Shown: piece after piece, positions 1 to 7,621 of the stretch
Layout of the letters: each line of letters begins with the position of its first letter
How positions within the stretch are numbered: the stretch's first letter is position 1
Origin: SCUN01 sp964343975
GTDB lineage: Bacteria > Acidobacteriota > Vicinamibacteria > Vicinamibacterales > SCN-69-37
NCBI GenBank assembly: GCA_964343975.1
Contig: CAYFLU010000082.1
Location: 1 to 14,832 of the forward strand
Length of the DNA: 14,832 bases
Reading direction: 5' to 3'
Made by a program: the position numbers and the translations under genes
The notes under the pieces: model-generated
Seen by the model: the letters and a program-made list of their open reading frames with translations, nothing else
Told to the model about the DNA's origin: nothing
Databases searched by the model: none

Positions 1-645
1 TTGGCCAATGAGGAGCGCAAGTGGCGCATGGGCCTGTCGATGAACATCTTCAAGGATCTCCGGAAGATGTACAACGATGCCGGCGTGCGCATCTACGCGG
101 TCAAGGATGTCCGCAGCGCCACCGACGAAGATCTCGAGTTCACGTTCGCCGTGGCCGAGGCGCTCGGTGCCGATCACGTGACGCTCGAACTGCCGGCCGG
201 CCCGGACGCCGGTGCGTTGCTCAAGCGGCTGGGTGATTGGGGCGTGAAGAAGAAGATCTACGTGGCCTACCACACGCATCTGCAGGGCAGCATGACCGCG
301 TTCGACGAAGCGTTCGCGATCTCGAAGGGCAACATGGCGAACGTGGATCTCGGCCACTTCGTGGCCGGCGGCAACCAGGGCGGCACCCCGCTCGACTTCC
401 TGAACAAGTTCCACGGCCGCATCTCGAGCGTCCATCTCAAGGATCGAACGCTGCCCAAGAACTGCGGCTTGAATCTGCCGTGGGGCACCGGTGAGACGCC
501 GATCAAGGACATCCTCCAGCTGATGAAGAAGAACAAGTGGACCTTCCCGGGGTCGGTCGAGCTGGAGTACAACCTGCCCGAGGGCTCCGACGCGGTGAAG
601 GAAGTGAAGAAGTGCGTCGACTACTGCCGGGCGGCGCTGAAGTAG
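1..645 (+). CDS. Sugar phosphate isomerase/epimerase-like TIM-barrel protein (5' truncated)
   Basis: This is the C-terminal 214 residues of a protein whose start lies left of the window. The frame is open to base 1 and the first codon (TTG) is probably not the start. It looks like the xylose-isomerase-like TIM-barrel superfamily (AP endonuclease 2 fold), which includes hydroxypyruvate isomerases, sugar epimerases and inosose dehydratases, normally about 270-320 residues. Visible candidate metal-site segments are YHTH (residues 90-93 of the fragment), VDLGH (115-119), SVHLKD (143-148), WGTGE (161-165) and the terminal-strand VELEY (186-190), in the usual order for the family. The substrate cannot be told from sequence. 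The stop is TAG at 643-645, followed by a strong hairpin. An exported or Tat-signal N-terminus is possible, as in many relatives, but cannot be seen here. Family call is firm; function is open. Confidence 0.85.
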   Translation: MANEERKWRMGLSMNIFKDLRKMYNDAGVRIYAVKDVRSATDEDLEFTFAVAEALGADHVTLELPAGPDAGALLKRLGDWGVKKKIYVAYHTHLQGSMTAFDEAFAISKGNMANVDLGHFVAGGNQGGTPLDFLNKFHGRISSVHLKDRTLPKNCGLNLPWGTGETPIKDILQLMKKNKWTFPGSVELEYNLPEGSDAVKEVKKCVDYCRAALK

Positions 646-659
646 TCGAGAGGAAATGA

Positions 660-697
660 TCGCCGTTCCGAGCGGAGGGCTCCGCTCGGAACGGCGA
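660..697. terminator. Perfect 18-bp inverted repeat, probable transcription terminator
   Basis: Bases 660-677 and 680-697 are perfectly complementary (arm begins TCGCCGTTCCGAGCGGAG) around a two-base GG centre, starting 15 nt after the TAG of the TIM-barrel gene. No T-run follows, so it is not a textbook intrinsic terminator. A very stable GC hairpin directly after a stop and before an independent promoter is most easily read as a terminator or a 3'-end stabiliser. The near-absent loop would give a strained RNA hairpin or a DNA cruciform. Confidence 0.55.
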
Positions 698-727
698 CCA
701 CGTGCACGAGCCGTTCCGCCGCTGGGG

Positions 728-740
728 TATAGTCCGCCCC
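728..740 (+). promoter_or_regulatory. -10-like TATAGT directly before the acyl-CoA ligase start (leaderless)
   Basis: TATAGT at 728-733 is followed by only 7 bases before ATG 741, placing the expected transcription start at or one base before the A of the start codon. No Shine-Dalgarno sequence could act in that space, so the mRNA is predicted to be leaderless. No clear -35 hexamer is seen. The CTTCAY-N8-AAGGT element of the other promoters in this window is absent here, so this gene probably lies outside that regulon. Confidence 0.5.
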
Positions 741-2336
741 ATGTCGGCCACCCACCTCAATCTCGCGCACCTGCTCGACAACACGGCCCGCCAGATGCCG
801 GACCGTGAGGCGCTCGCCATTCACACCCCTCGCGGCATGCTTCGTCTGTCATACGGACAGATCAGTGCGCTCGCCTCGCAACTGGCCAACGGCCTGCGCG
901 CACGCGGGATCCAGCCGGGCGATCACGTCGCGTTGTCGTGCCCGAATACGCCGCACTTCGTGGTGGCCTACTTCGCGATCCTTCGCGTGGGCGCCGTTGT
1001 CGTCCCGCTCAACGTGTTGCTGAAGCCGCGCGAGATCGCCTATCACCTCAACGACAGCGACGCCGTTGCGATCATCGCGTTCGAGGGCACGCCGGAACTG
1101 CCGATCGCGAAGATGGCGCGCGAGGCGTTGGCCGAGGCGCCCCGCTGCAAGGACCTGTTGGTGATCACCTTGGGGGCCGGCACGCCCACGTCGGTTGAAG
1201 GCGCGGTGACGCTCGACGAGGTGATGGCCGGGCAGTCGCCCGTGAGTGCCACCCACCCGACGCGGGCCGACGATACCGCGGTGATGCTCTACACGTCGGG
1301 CACCACCGGACAGCCCAAAGGCGCCGAGCTCACGCACTTCAACATGACGCTGAACGCCATGGCGTCGCGAGACATCATGCTGCCGATGCTGCAGCACGAC
1401 CTAACGCATCAGGCGACGACGCTGATCACCTTGCCGCTCTTTCACTCCACCGGCCAGACGGCCCAGATGAACGGGGGCATCGCGGCGGGCTTTCGACTGG
1501 TCCTCCTCCCGCGCTTCGATGCCGCGGCGGTCTTGCAGGCCTTCGAGACCGAGCACGTGAACTGCTGGGTCGGTGTGCCGACGATGTACTGGGCGCTCCT
1601 TCAGCACGCGCAGCAGCACGGCATCGATCCGGCCACGGCGGCGGCGTCACTGCGCCTCTGTGTGTCTGGTGGCGCGCCCATGCCGGTTGCGATCATGACG
1701 GAGTTCGAGCGCACCTTCGGCACGCGCATCGTCGAAGGTTATGGACTGTCCGAGACGTCGCCGGTGGCCTGCTTCAATCAGGTGTTTCGGCCGTCGAAGC
1801 CGGGCACCGTCGGCCCGCCGATCTTCAGTTGCGAGGTCCGCATCGTGGATGACCATGACATGGCCGTGCCGAACGGCGCCGCGGGCGAGGTCGTCATCCG
1901 CGGCCACAACATCATGAAGGGCTACTACAAGCGCCCGCAGGAGACTGCCGAGGCGTGTCGCGGGGGCTGGTTCCACACGGGCGACATCGGCACCATGGAC
2001 GACGACGGGTATGTGTCGATCGTGGACCGAAAGAAGGATATGGTGCTGCGCGGGGGCATGAACGTGTATTCGCGCGAGGTCGAGGACGTGCTCATGACAC
2101 ATCCGGCCGTGTCACTGGCCGCGGTGATCGGCGTGCCCGATGAGCGGCTCGGCGAGGAAGTGAAGGCCTTCGTCGTGCGTCGCGCCGGCGCCGCGCTCAC
2201 CGAAGCCGAGCTGATCGCGTGGAGCAAAGAGCAGATGGCTGCCTACAAGTACCCGCGCTCGATCGAGTTTCGCGACGCGTTGCCGATCAGCGGCACGGGG
2301 AAAGTGCTCAAGCGCGAACTGCGCGGCTCACACTGA
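741..2336 (+). CDS. Acyl-CoA synthetase, class I adenylate-forming enzyme
   Basis: A 531-residue AMP-dependent ligase. The family activates a carboxylate to acyl-AMP and transfers it to coenzyme A in the cytoplasm. All core motifs are present: the phosphate-binding loop TSGTTGQPKG (185-194), the A5 motif GYGLSETSP (333-341), the A8 region with HTGD (412-415; Asp415 contacts the AMP ribose) and DRKKD, the hinge region RGGMNVYSREVED, and the C-terminal PISGTGKVLKREL with the invariant catalytic Lys at 521. Length fits medium/long-chain fatty-acyl-CoA ligases, but the chain length of the substrate cannot be read. An in-frame GTG at 702 would add 13 residues; I chose ATG 741 because TATAGT sits just ahead of it and the domain starts soon after. 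The 3' end overlaps the convergent histidine kinase gene by 9 nt. Apparently a monocistronic housekeeping gene unrelated to the phosphoesterase locus. Confidence 0.93.
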   Translation: MSATHLNLAHLLDNTARQMPDREALAIHTPRGMLRLSYGQISALASQLANGLRARGIQPGDHVALSCPNTPHFVVAYFAILRVGAVVVPLNVLLKPREIAYHLNDSDAVAIIAFEGTPELPIAKMAREALAEAPRCKDLLVITLGAGTPTSVEGAVTLDEVMAGQSPVSATHPTRADDTAVMLYTSGTTGQPKGAELTHFNMTLNAMASRDIMLPMLQHDLTHQATTLITLPLFHSTGQTAQMNGGIAAGFRLVLLPRFDAAAVLQAFETEHVNCWVGVPTMYWALLQHAQQHGIDPATAAASLRLCVSGGAPMPVAIMTEFERTFGTRIVEGYGLSETSPVACFNQVFRPSKPGTVGPPIFSCEVRIVDDHDMAVPNGAAGEVVIRGHNIMKGYYKRPQETAEACRGGWFHTGDIGTMDDDGYVSIVDRKKDMVLRGGMNVYSREVEDVLMTHPAVSLAAVIGVPDERLGEEVKAFVVRRAGAALTEAELIAWSKEQMAAYKYPRSIEFRDALPISGTGKVLKRELRGSH

Positions 2337-3734
2337 CGCGGCCGGCAGCGTGACGCGCACCGTGGTGCCGCAACCCGGGACGCTGTCCACGTCAATCGTC
2401 CCCTGATGCGCGTCGACGATTGCCTTGGTGATCGCGAGGCCGAGGCCCGTGCGGCCGCTGGCTTTGGCGCGCGAGCGATCGGCACGGTAGAAACGTTCAA
2501 AGATGTGGGGGAGATCCTCCGCACTGATCCCGATGCCGGTGTCGGTGACGGTCAACGACACCTCTGTGCCATGGCGCCGCGTGGCCACGTGGACGGTGCC
2601 GCCTGCGGCTGTGTAGGCGATCGCGTTGGCGATGAGGTTCGTGGCCACCTGGCCGAGTTGATGCGGATCGCCGTCGCAGGATGCCGCGCCGCACGCCGCC
2701 GTGATCGCAATGCCCTGCGTCATCGCCAGCGGCCGCAGGAGCTGCACCGCGTCGTCGGCGATGCGGTCGAGCGCGCAGGCCTGCCGCATCGGCGCATCGC
2801 CCGCATCGAGCCGCGCGAGCGTGAGCAGGGAATCGATGAGCGTGCTCATCCGCCGTGCGGCACGTTCACACGCCTCGAGGCTCTCCCGATACTCGGCCGA
2901 CGTGCGCTCGCGCGCGAGGGTTGACTGCGTTTGCGTGAGCACCACAGCCACCGGCGTGCGAAGTTCGTGTGAGGCGTCGGCGGTGAATTGCGCCTGCCGC
3001 GCAAACCCCTCCTGTAGCCGCCCGAAGGTGTGGTTCAGCACCGCCACGAGATCGGCGAGCTCTCCGCCCGCCTGCGGTGTGACGATGCGCTGAGACAGAT
3101 CCCCGGTCGAGATGCGCGAGGCCGTCGCGCTGATGTCGGCAATCGGGCGCAACGCCCGCGTGGAGATCCACCACCCGCCGGCCAGACCGAGCGCGAACAC
3201 CGAGGTGCCGACGCCCACAATGAGCCAGAAGAAGTCGCGCATGGCGGCGAGATCCGGGGTGATGTCGCGGCCGATCAGAACGGTGAGTCCCTCAGGGGTG
3301 AAGAAGATGTACTCCCGCGCGGTGCCGCGCATCCGCTGCGTGCGCTGGCTGCGTGGACCGTCCGGGCGCTCAGGCGCCGTGATCTCCGTCGGCGCATTGG
3401 GTGACCGGTCGAGCGCGCGTCCGTCGACGGTCCATGCGACGTAGTAGAAGTCGTTGACCGGCCCGTCATTGCCATCGTCGGGCCGGCCCGGTGGGCGACG
3501 TCCCGGGCCACCGTCATTGCGCGGCGGTGGGCGTCGGACGGGCGATGGGCCGTCGTCGTTCCGCACGCCGGCGGTGACGGCCGCGACGTGACGCTCGAGC
3601 TCGCGGTCGATCCGCTGGTACTCGTTCGAGAGCTGCAGCTGCCAGACGGCCGTGCCGAGCCCGGCCACGACGAGTCCGAGCAGCGCGCCGTGCCAGAGCT
3701 GCAATCGCCAGCGAATGGAGCCGAAGGTCTTCAT
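2328..3734 (-). CDS. Two-component sensor histidine kinase
   Basis: A 468-residue membrane histidine kinase. There is a transmembrane helix at about 14-34, an extracytoplasmic sensor at about 35-165, a second helix at about 168-190, a HAMP linker (about 191-245), a HisKA domain with phospho-acceptor His256 in SHELRTP, and an HATPase_c domain with N-box (NLIANAIAYTA, Asn366/Asn370), DTGIG (398-402), the F-box region ERFYRADRSR and GLGLA (430-434). All catalytic boxes are intact. The sensor has a low-complexity Pro/Arg/Asp/Gly-rich stretch (62-91) with no recognisable ligand fold, so the signal is unknown. Its ATG overlaps the TGA of the response regulator (ATGA), making it the second gene of a coupled operon transcribed from about 4390. 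Its 3' end overlaps the convergent acyl-CoA ligase. It presumably phosphorylates the neighbouring regulator. Confidence 0.95.
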   Translation of the reverse strand: MKTFGSIRWRLQLWHGALLGLVVAGLGTAVWQLQLSNEYQRIDRELERHVAAVTAGVRNDDGPSPVRRPPPRNDGGPGRRPPGRPDDGNDGPVNDFYYVAWTVDGRALDRSPNAPTEITAPERPDGPRSQRTQRMRGTAREYIFFTPEGLTVLIGRDITPDLAAMRDFFWLIVGVGTSVFALGLAGGWWISTRALRPIADISATASRISTGDLSQRIVTPQAGGELADLVAVLNHTFGRLQEGFARQAQFTADASHELRTPVAVVLTQTQSTLARERTSAEYRESLEACERAARRMSTLIDSLLTLARLDAGDAPMRQACALDRIADDAVQLLRPLAMTQGIAITAACGAASCDGDPHQLGQVATNLIANAIAYTAAGGTVHVATRRHGTEVSLTVTDTGIGISAEDLPHIFERFYRADRSRAKASGRTGLGLAITKAIVDAHQGTIDVDSVPGCGTTVRVTLPAASV

Positions 3735-4381
3735 GCGATGCAGTAGCCCTGGCCGCGCCGCGTCTCGATGATGTCCGCGCCGAGCTTCTTGCGCACGCGC
3801 GACACGTGGACGTCGAGCAGGTTCGAGAGGGAGTCTTCTTCCTCGTCGAAGAGGTGCTCGTACAGTTCCGTGCGCGTGACGACCTGGCCGCGGTGGAGCG
3901 CGAGGTACGAGACCAGCGCGAACTCGCGCGCGGTGAGTGGCAGGACGTCGCCGGCGCGGAGGACCTGACGTCCGCCCGTGTCCACGGTGATGTCGCCGAT
4001 CATGATCACGTTGCTGGGCTGGCCTGCGGCACGACGGATGAGGGCGCGAAGCCGCGCGAGCAGTTCACTCAGTTCGAACGGCTTGACGACGTAGTCGTCG
4101 GCGCCCGCATCGAGGCCGCGTACGCGATCGGCCGCGGCATCCCGGGCCGTGAGCATCAGCACGGGCGTGGCGCGCTGGCGGCGGAGGCGATCGAGCACGG
4201 TCCAGCCGTCGAGGCCGGGCAGCATCACGTCGAGCACGATCGCGTCGTAGGACCACATCATGGCCTTGTTCAGGCCTTCCTGGCCGTCCGTCGCCGTGTC
4301 CACGGCGTAGTCTTCGTCGCGCAGCGCCCGTGCGAGGCTGGCGAGCAGGTCGGCTTCGTCTTCGATCAGGAGCACTCTCAT
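3731..4381 (-). CDS. OmpR/PhoB-family response regulator
   Basis: A 216-residue DNA-binding response regulator. The receiver domain shows the acidic pair Glu7/Asp8, phospho-acceptor Asp51 (VLDVMLPGLDG), Thr78 and Lys100 (VVKPFE). The winged-helix effector domain occupies about 125-216, with the recognition-helix region LLDVHVSRVRKKLG and the terminal wing RRGQGYCIA. I start it at ATG 4381 (MRVLLIEDE), not the upstream ATG at 4399. The latter is part of the -10-like TATGCT and would add six residues ahead of the canonical first strand. It is the first gene of the regulator-kinase pair, and its stop overlaps the kinase start. It is divergent from the phosphoesterase operon, separated by 92 bp that carry two copies of a shared candidate operator. 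Likely autoregulated and a regulator of the flanking operons (inference). Confidence 0.95.
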   Translation of the reverse strand: MRVLLIEDEADLLASLARALRDEDYAVDTATDGQEGLNKAMMWSYDAIVLDVMLPGLDGWTVLDRLRRQRATPVLMLTARDAAADRVRGLDAGADDYVVKPFELSELLARLRALIRRAAGQPSNVIMIGDITVDTGGRQVLRAGDVLPLTAREFALVSYLALHRGQVVTRTELYEHLFDEEEDSLSNLLDVHVSRVRKKLGADIIETRRGQGYCIA

Positions 4382-4394
4382 GCCACGTGTGCTC

Positions 4395-4429
4395 AGCATA
4401 GCGGACGGCCACCTTGAGGCGCGATGACG
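4395..4429 (-). promoter_or_regulatory. Promoter and candidate operator of the two-component operon
   Basis: Read on the minus strand: CGTCAT (4429-4424), 8 bases, AAGGT (4415-4411), 10 bases, -10-like TATGCT (4400-4395), then 13 bases to ATG 4381. The same bipartite box with identical internal spacing occurs at the divergent phosphoesterase promoter and at both promoters around 8315-8412. Here the first half has one mismatch (G for T). Its position overlapping the -35 region fits activation by an OmpR-family protein; this suggests autoregulation. Confidence 0.5.
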
Positions 4430-4433
4430 CCGG

Positions 4434-4473
4434 CTTCACGCGTCCGTAAGGTCCAAAGGCATAGTCTGCGGCC
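4434..4473 (+). promoter_or_regulatory. Promoter and candidate operator of the first phosphoesterase operon
   Basis: CTTCAC (4434-4439), 8 bases, AAGGT (4448-4452), 9 bases, TAGTCT (4462-4467), 6 bases, ATG 4474. CATAGT at 4460-4465 is an alternative -10. From CTTCAC to ATG the element aligns without gaps with 8373-8412 (23 of 40 bases identical, concentrated in the three blocks). With TAGTCT as -10 the predicted +1 is the A of the ATG, so the mRNA is probably leaderless; no Shine-Dalgarno sequence is present. Confidence 0.55.
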
Positions 4474-6102
4474 ATGACATCGGCCATGCGGTGGATCGCG
4501 GGGGCGGCACTGCTGTGCGTCGGGTGCGGCGCAGCCGGTTCGACGTCGGCCGGATCCGCCTCCGCGTCGTCCTCGACCTCGACAACGAGCACGTCCACGT
4601 CCGGATCGACGTCCGGATCGACGACCGGCGCGACGACGGGCACCGGCACGCCCTCAGCGGACACCGTGCCGTCGGCGTCGCAGCTGAATGTCGTGCTCGG
4701 GCGTCCGACCGGTAGTTCCATCGCCGCGAGTGTGATGACGACGGCGGGGACGCAGGTGTATCTCGAGTACGGCACGGTCGCGGGTGTCTACACGGGGACG
4801 TCGCTCACGCAGACCGCGACCAGCGCCGCGCCCGTGGTGGTCGAACTGAGCGGCCTGGCGGCGAACACGCGCTACTACTACCGCGCACGCTACCGCAGCA
4901 GCACGGACGTCACCTTTCAGGCCGAACCGGAGCGGTCGTTCATCACCGCTCGTGCTGCCGGCGCCACGTTCAGCTTCGGTGTGCAAGGCGACTCGCATCC
5001 GGAACGCGCCAACAACATGTTCAACGCCGGACTCTACGCGCTCAACATGCAGAACGTGGCGAGCCGTCGGCCCGACTTCTACCTCGCCCTCGGCGACGAC
5101 TTCAGCGTCGAGAACATCCTGACGGCCAACACGCTGAGCGCGTCGACGGTCGATGCCTTGTATGCGAATCAACGCACGTACTTCGGCCTGCTCGGCCACT
5201 CGACACCCGTCTTCCTGGTGAACGGCAATCATGAGCAGGCGGCGCAGTACCTGCTCAATGGCAAATTCGTCACGCCGTACGGCAATGCGCCGATCCTTCA
5301 GGGGAAGGCGCGGACGACGTACTTCGCGTTACCGGCGACGGATGGCTTCTACAGCGCCGATACGACGCAGGTCAGCGGTGTGGGTCTTCTGCGCGACTAC
5401 TACGCTTGGGAGTGGGGCGATGCGTTGTTCGTGACGATCGATCCGTATTGGCATTCGCCCGTGCCCGTCGATAACGGTGTGCCGGGCGTCGACAAGACCG
5501 CCGATACGTGGCAAGCGACGATCGGCGATGAGCAGTACGCGTGGCTCAAGAAGACGTTGGAGACCAGTCGCGCGAAGTACAAGTTCGTGTTCGCCCATCA
5601 CGTGCAGGGGACGTTTCGCGGGGCGGCGGCGATCGTCCATTCCTTCGAGTGGGGTGGCTACAACAAGAACGGCACGGCGTACGAGTTCCCGTCGATGCGG
5701 CCCGGCTGGGCGAAGCCGATCCATCAGTTGCTCAACGACACAGGGGTGACCGTCTTCTTCGCCGGGCACGATCATCTGTTCGGACGGGAGAAGGTCGACA
5801 ACGTCATCTATCAGGAAGTGCCGAACCCGGCCGACAACACCTATACAGCGTTCAACATCGATGCATACAACCCGGCGAAGATCAGCCTGCCCGGCGCGAA
5901 ATACGACCCGGCATATGGCGTGGCGCTGCCGAACGCGGGCCATCTGATCGTCACGGTCTCCGCGTCACAGGTGACCATCGCCTACATCCGCGCCGTGTTG
6001 CCCGGCGACGAGTCGAAGGCCGGCGCGACGAACAACGCCGTCGCCTTCTCCTACACCATTCCCGCGCCGGGCAGTGCCGCGGCCGCGATCAAACGCCCAT
6101 GA
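4474..6102 (+). CDS. Fn3-type metallophosphoesterase, putative lipoprotein (type A)
   Basis: A 542-residue exported calcineurin-like phosphoesterase. An n-region and hydrophobic stretch (about 6-17) end in CVGC, giving a possible lipidation Cys18; the lipobox has Cys rather than Leu at -3. Next come a Ser/Thr/Gly stalk (about 22-60), an Fn3/purple-acid-phosphatase-like N domain (about 68-160, with LGRPTGSS and GLAANTRYYYR) and the catalytic domain. Metal-ligand motifs are complete: GDSH (Asp173, His175), LGDD (Asp208), GNHE (Asn252, His253), AHH (375-376) and GHDH (432-434). The fold binds two metal ions and hydrolyses phosphomono- or diesters; substrate unknown. Type A hallmarks shared with the gene at 13899 are QGDSHPER, GDDFS, NGNHE and TIDPYWHS. 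The stop overlaps the next start (ATGA). First gene of a two-gene operon with its own leaderless-type promoter. Confidence 0.9.
   Translation: MTSAMRWIAGAALLCVGCGAAGSTSAGSASASSSTSTTSTSTSGSTSGSTTGATTGTGTPSADTVPSASQLNVVLGRPTGSSIAASVMTTAGTQVYLEYGTVAGVYTGTSLTQTATSAAPVVVELSGLAANTRYYYRARYRSSTDVTFQAEPERSFITARAAGATFSFGVQGDSHPERANNMFNAGLYALNMQNVASRRPDFYLALGDDFSVENILTANTLSASTVDALYANQRTYFGLLGHSTPVFLVNGNHEQAAQYLLNGKFVTPYGNAPILQGKARTTYFALPATDGFYSADTTQVSGVGLLRDYYAWEWGDALFVTIDPYWHSPVPVDNGVPGVDKTADTWQATIGDEQYAWLKKTLETSRAKYKFVFAHHVQGTFRGAAAIVHSFEWGGYNKNGTAYEFPSMRPGWAKPIHQLLNDTGVTVFFAGHDHLFGREKVDNVIYQEVPNPADNTYTAFNIDAYNPAKISLPGAKYDPAYGVALPNAGHLIVTVSASQVTIAYIRAVLPGDESKAGATNNAVAFSYTIPAPGSAAAAIKRP
4597..4620 (+). 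repeat. Two perfect 12-bp tandem repeats in the Ser/Thr stalk
   Basis: ACGTCCGGATCG occurs at 4597-4608 and again at 4609-4620, encoding part of the TSGSTSGS stalk of the first phosphoesterase. The in-frame 12-bp unit suggests that the stalk length changes by slippage. Similar but diverged Ser/Thr/Gly codon runs lie at about 6170-6260 in the next gene. Confidence 0.8.
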
Positions 6103-7610
6103 CTCCATTGCACCGTAGCGCGCTGATTGCGTGTGTCGTGGCTGCGACCAGTTGCGGTTCGGCCGGCACCTCGACCGTATCGACCTCGACCTCAACGTCG
6201 TCATCCGGGACGACCTCAGGCACGACATCCGGTTCGACAACGGGCGCGACGACGCCAACGACCTCGGGCCAGATCGCCATCGTGCTGAGCCGGCCGGAAG
6301 ACACGTCGATGAGTGCGAGCGTTCGCGTGAACGCGGACGGCGATGTGTATTTGGAGTACGGCACGGCGCCAGGCGTGTACACATCGCAGACCACGACGGT
6401 GGCGGCGCTGGCGTCGACGCCGACGGTTCTGACGGCGAGCGGCCTCGCCATCGACACCGCCTATGTGTATCGCGTGCGGTACCGGCCGAAGGCCGAGTCG
6501 GCGTTTCGTGCCGACACGGAACACACCTTCCACACGAAGCGCGTTTCTGGCGACACGTTCACGTTCGTGATCCAGGCCGATCCGCATATGGACGACAACT
6601 CGGGGGCGGCGGTCTACTCGCGCACGCTCGCCAACGAACTCGCCGACAAGCCGGATTTCCTGATCGACCTCGGCGATACGTCCATGGTGGAGAAGTGCGC
6701 GATCAGCGGCACGACCAACTGCGCCTCGCCGGCGCCGACGAGCGCCGACACCGTCAAGGCGCGGTACGAACTCATGCGGTCGTTCTTCGATCAGTCGTGC
6801 CACTCCGTGCCGCTCCTGATGGTGCTGGGGAACCACGACGGCGAGACCGGATGGCCCGATCCCGGCAACAGCGCGCTCTCGACGCTGGCGACCAACGCCC
6901 GCAAGACCTACTTCGCCAATCCGGAACCCGATCGGTTCTATACAGGCAGCAGCGTGTCGACGCCCGGCATCGGCCTGCGGCAGAACTACTACGCATTCGA
7001 GTGGGGCGACGCGCTGTTCGTCGTGCTCGATCCCTATACCTACACGCCCACGAAACCGGGCGCGAACGGATGGGGGTGGACGCTCGGCGCGACGCAGTAT
7101 CAGTGGTTCGCCAACACACTGGCGGCGAGTCGCGCGAAGTTCAAGTTCGTGTTCTCGCATCACATGCTGGGCGGCAACGGCTCTGAAGCGCGGGGTGGTC
7201 AGGCGTTCGCGACGCTCTACGAATGGGGCGGTCGCAACCTCGACGGCACGTGGGGTTTCACCACTCAGCGTCCCGGCTGGGCCGCGCCGATTCAGCAGCT
7301 GATGATCGACAACCACGTCAACGCGTGGTTTCACGGCCACGATCACTTCTACGCCATGGAACAGGCCGACGGCATCGTCTATCAGGAAGTGCCGCAGCCG
7401 AGTCAGGCCCGCTACGACACGCCCGATCCGGCGGCCGGCTACGGCTACGTTGGGACGATGGGCGTGAACATGTTTGCCAGCTCCGGGCACCTGCGTGTCA
7501 CGGTCTCGCCGACGCAGGTGAAGGTCGAATACGTGCGGTCGGTGGCGGCCACGGATGAAACCGCCACGCGCAGGAACGGCGCGATCCTGCACAGCTACGT
7601 GATGCGGTAA
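6099..7610 (+). CDS. Fn3-type metallophosphoesterase, putative lipoprotein (type B)
   Basis: A 503-residue paralogue of the preceding gene. The open frame extends upstream to about 5541 inside that gene, but ATG 6099 gives a proper signal peptide (MTPLHRSALIACVVAATSCG) with probable lipidation Cys19, and it overlaps the previous TGA as ATGA. A Ser/Thr/Gly stalk (about 22-56) leads to an Fn3-like domain (about 58-147) and the phosphoesterase domain with DPH (Asp161, His163), LGD (Asp193), GNHD (245-247), SHH (354-355) and GHDH (413-416). Type B hallmarks shared with the gene at 11807 are LGDT, LGNHDGETG, GWxWTLG, HHxxGG and WGGRNLDG. An insert after motif II carries Cys200 and Cys208, which could form a disulphide. 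No Shine-Dalgarno sequence is seen, so translation is probably coupled. The 3' end lies 11 nt from the convergent PEBP-like gene. Substrate unknown. Confidence 0.9.
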   Translation: MTPLHRSALIACVVAATSCGSAGTSTVSTSTSTSSSGTTSGTTSGSTTGATTPTTSGQIAIVLSRPEDTSMSASVRVNADGDVYLEYGTAPGVYTSQTTTVAALASTPTVLTASGLAIDTAYVYRVRYRPKAESAFRADTEHTFHTKRVSGDTFTFVIQADPHMDDNSGAAVYSRTLANELADKPDFLIDLGDTSMVEKCAISGTTNCASPAPTSADTVKARYELMRSFFDQSCHSVPLLMVLGNHDGETGWPDPGNSALSTLATNARKTYFANPEPDRFYTGSSVSTPGIGLRQNYYAFEWGDALFVVLDPYTYTPTKPGANGWGWTLGATQYQWFANTLAASRAKFKFVFSHHMLGGNGSEARGGQAFATLYEWGGRNLDGTWGFTTQRPGWAAPIQQLMIDNHVNAWFHGHDHFYAMEQADGIVYQEVPQPSQARYDTPDPAAGYGYVGTMGVNMFASSGHLRVTVSPTQVKVEYVRSVAATDETATRRNGAILHSYVMR

Positions 7611-7621
7611 CGCCTCACGAC

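Noticed and set aside
1..30. TTG at base 1 as a true start of the TIM-barrel gene
   Set aside because: The fragment lacks the N-terminal strands expected of a 270-320 residue family, and the frame is open to the edge.
702..740. Alternative GTG start of the acyl-CoA ligase
   Set aside because: It would place the start upstream of TATAGT and add 13 residues unlike the family N-terminus.
5541..6098. Upstream extension of the type B phosphoesterase frame
   Set aside because: It lies entirely inside the preceding gene in another frame. ATG 6099 gives a lipoprotein signal and an ATGA overlap.
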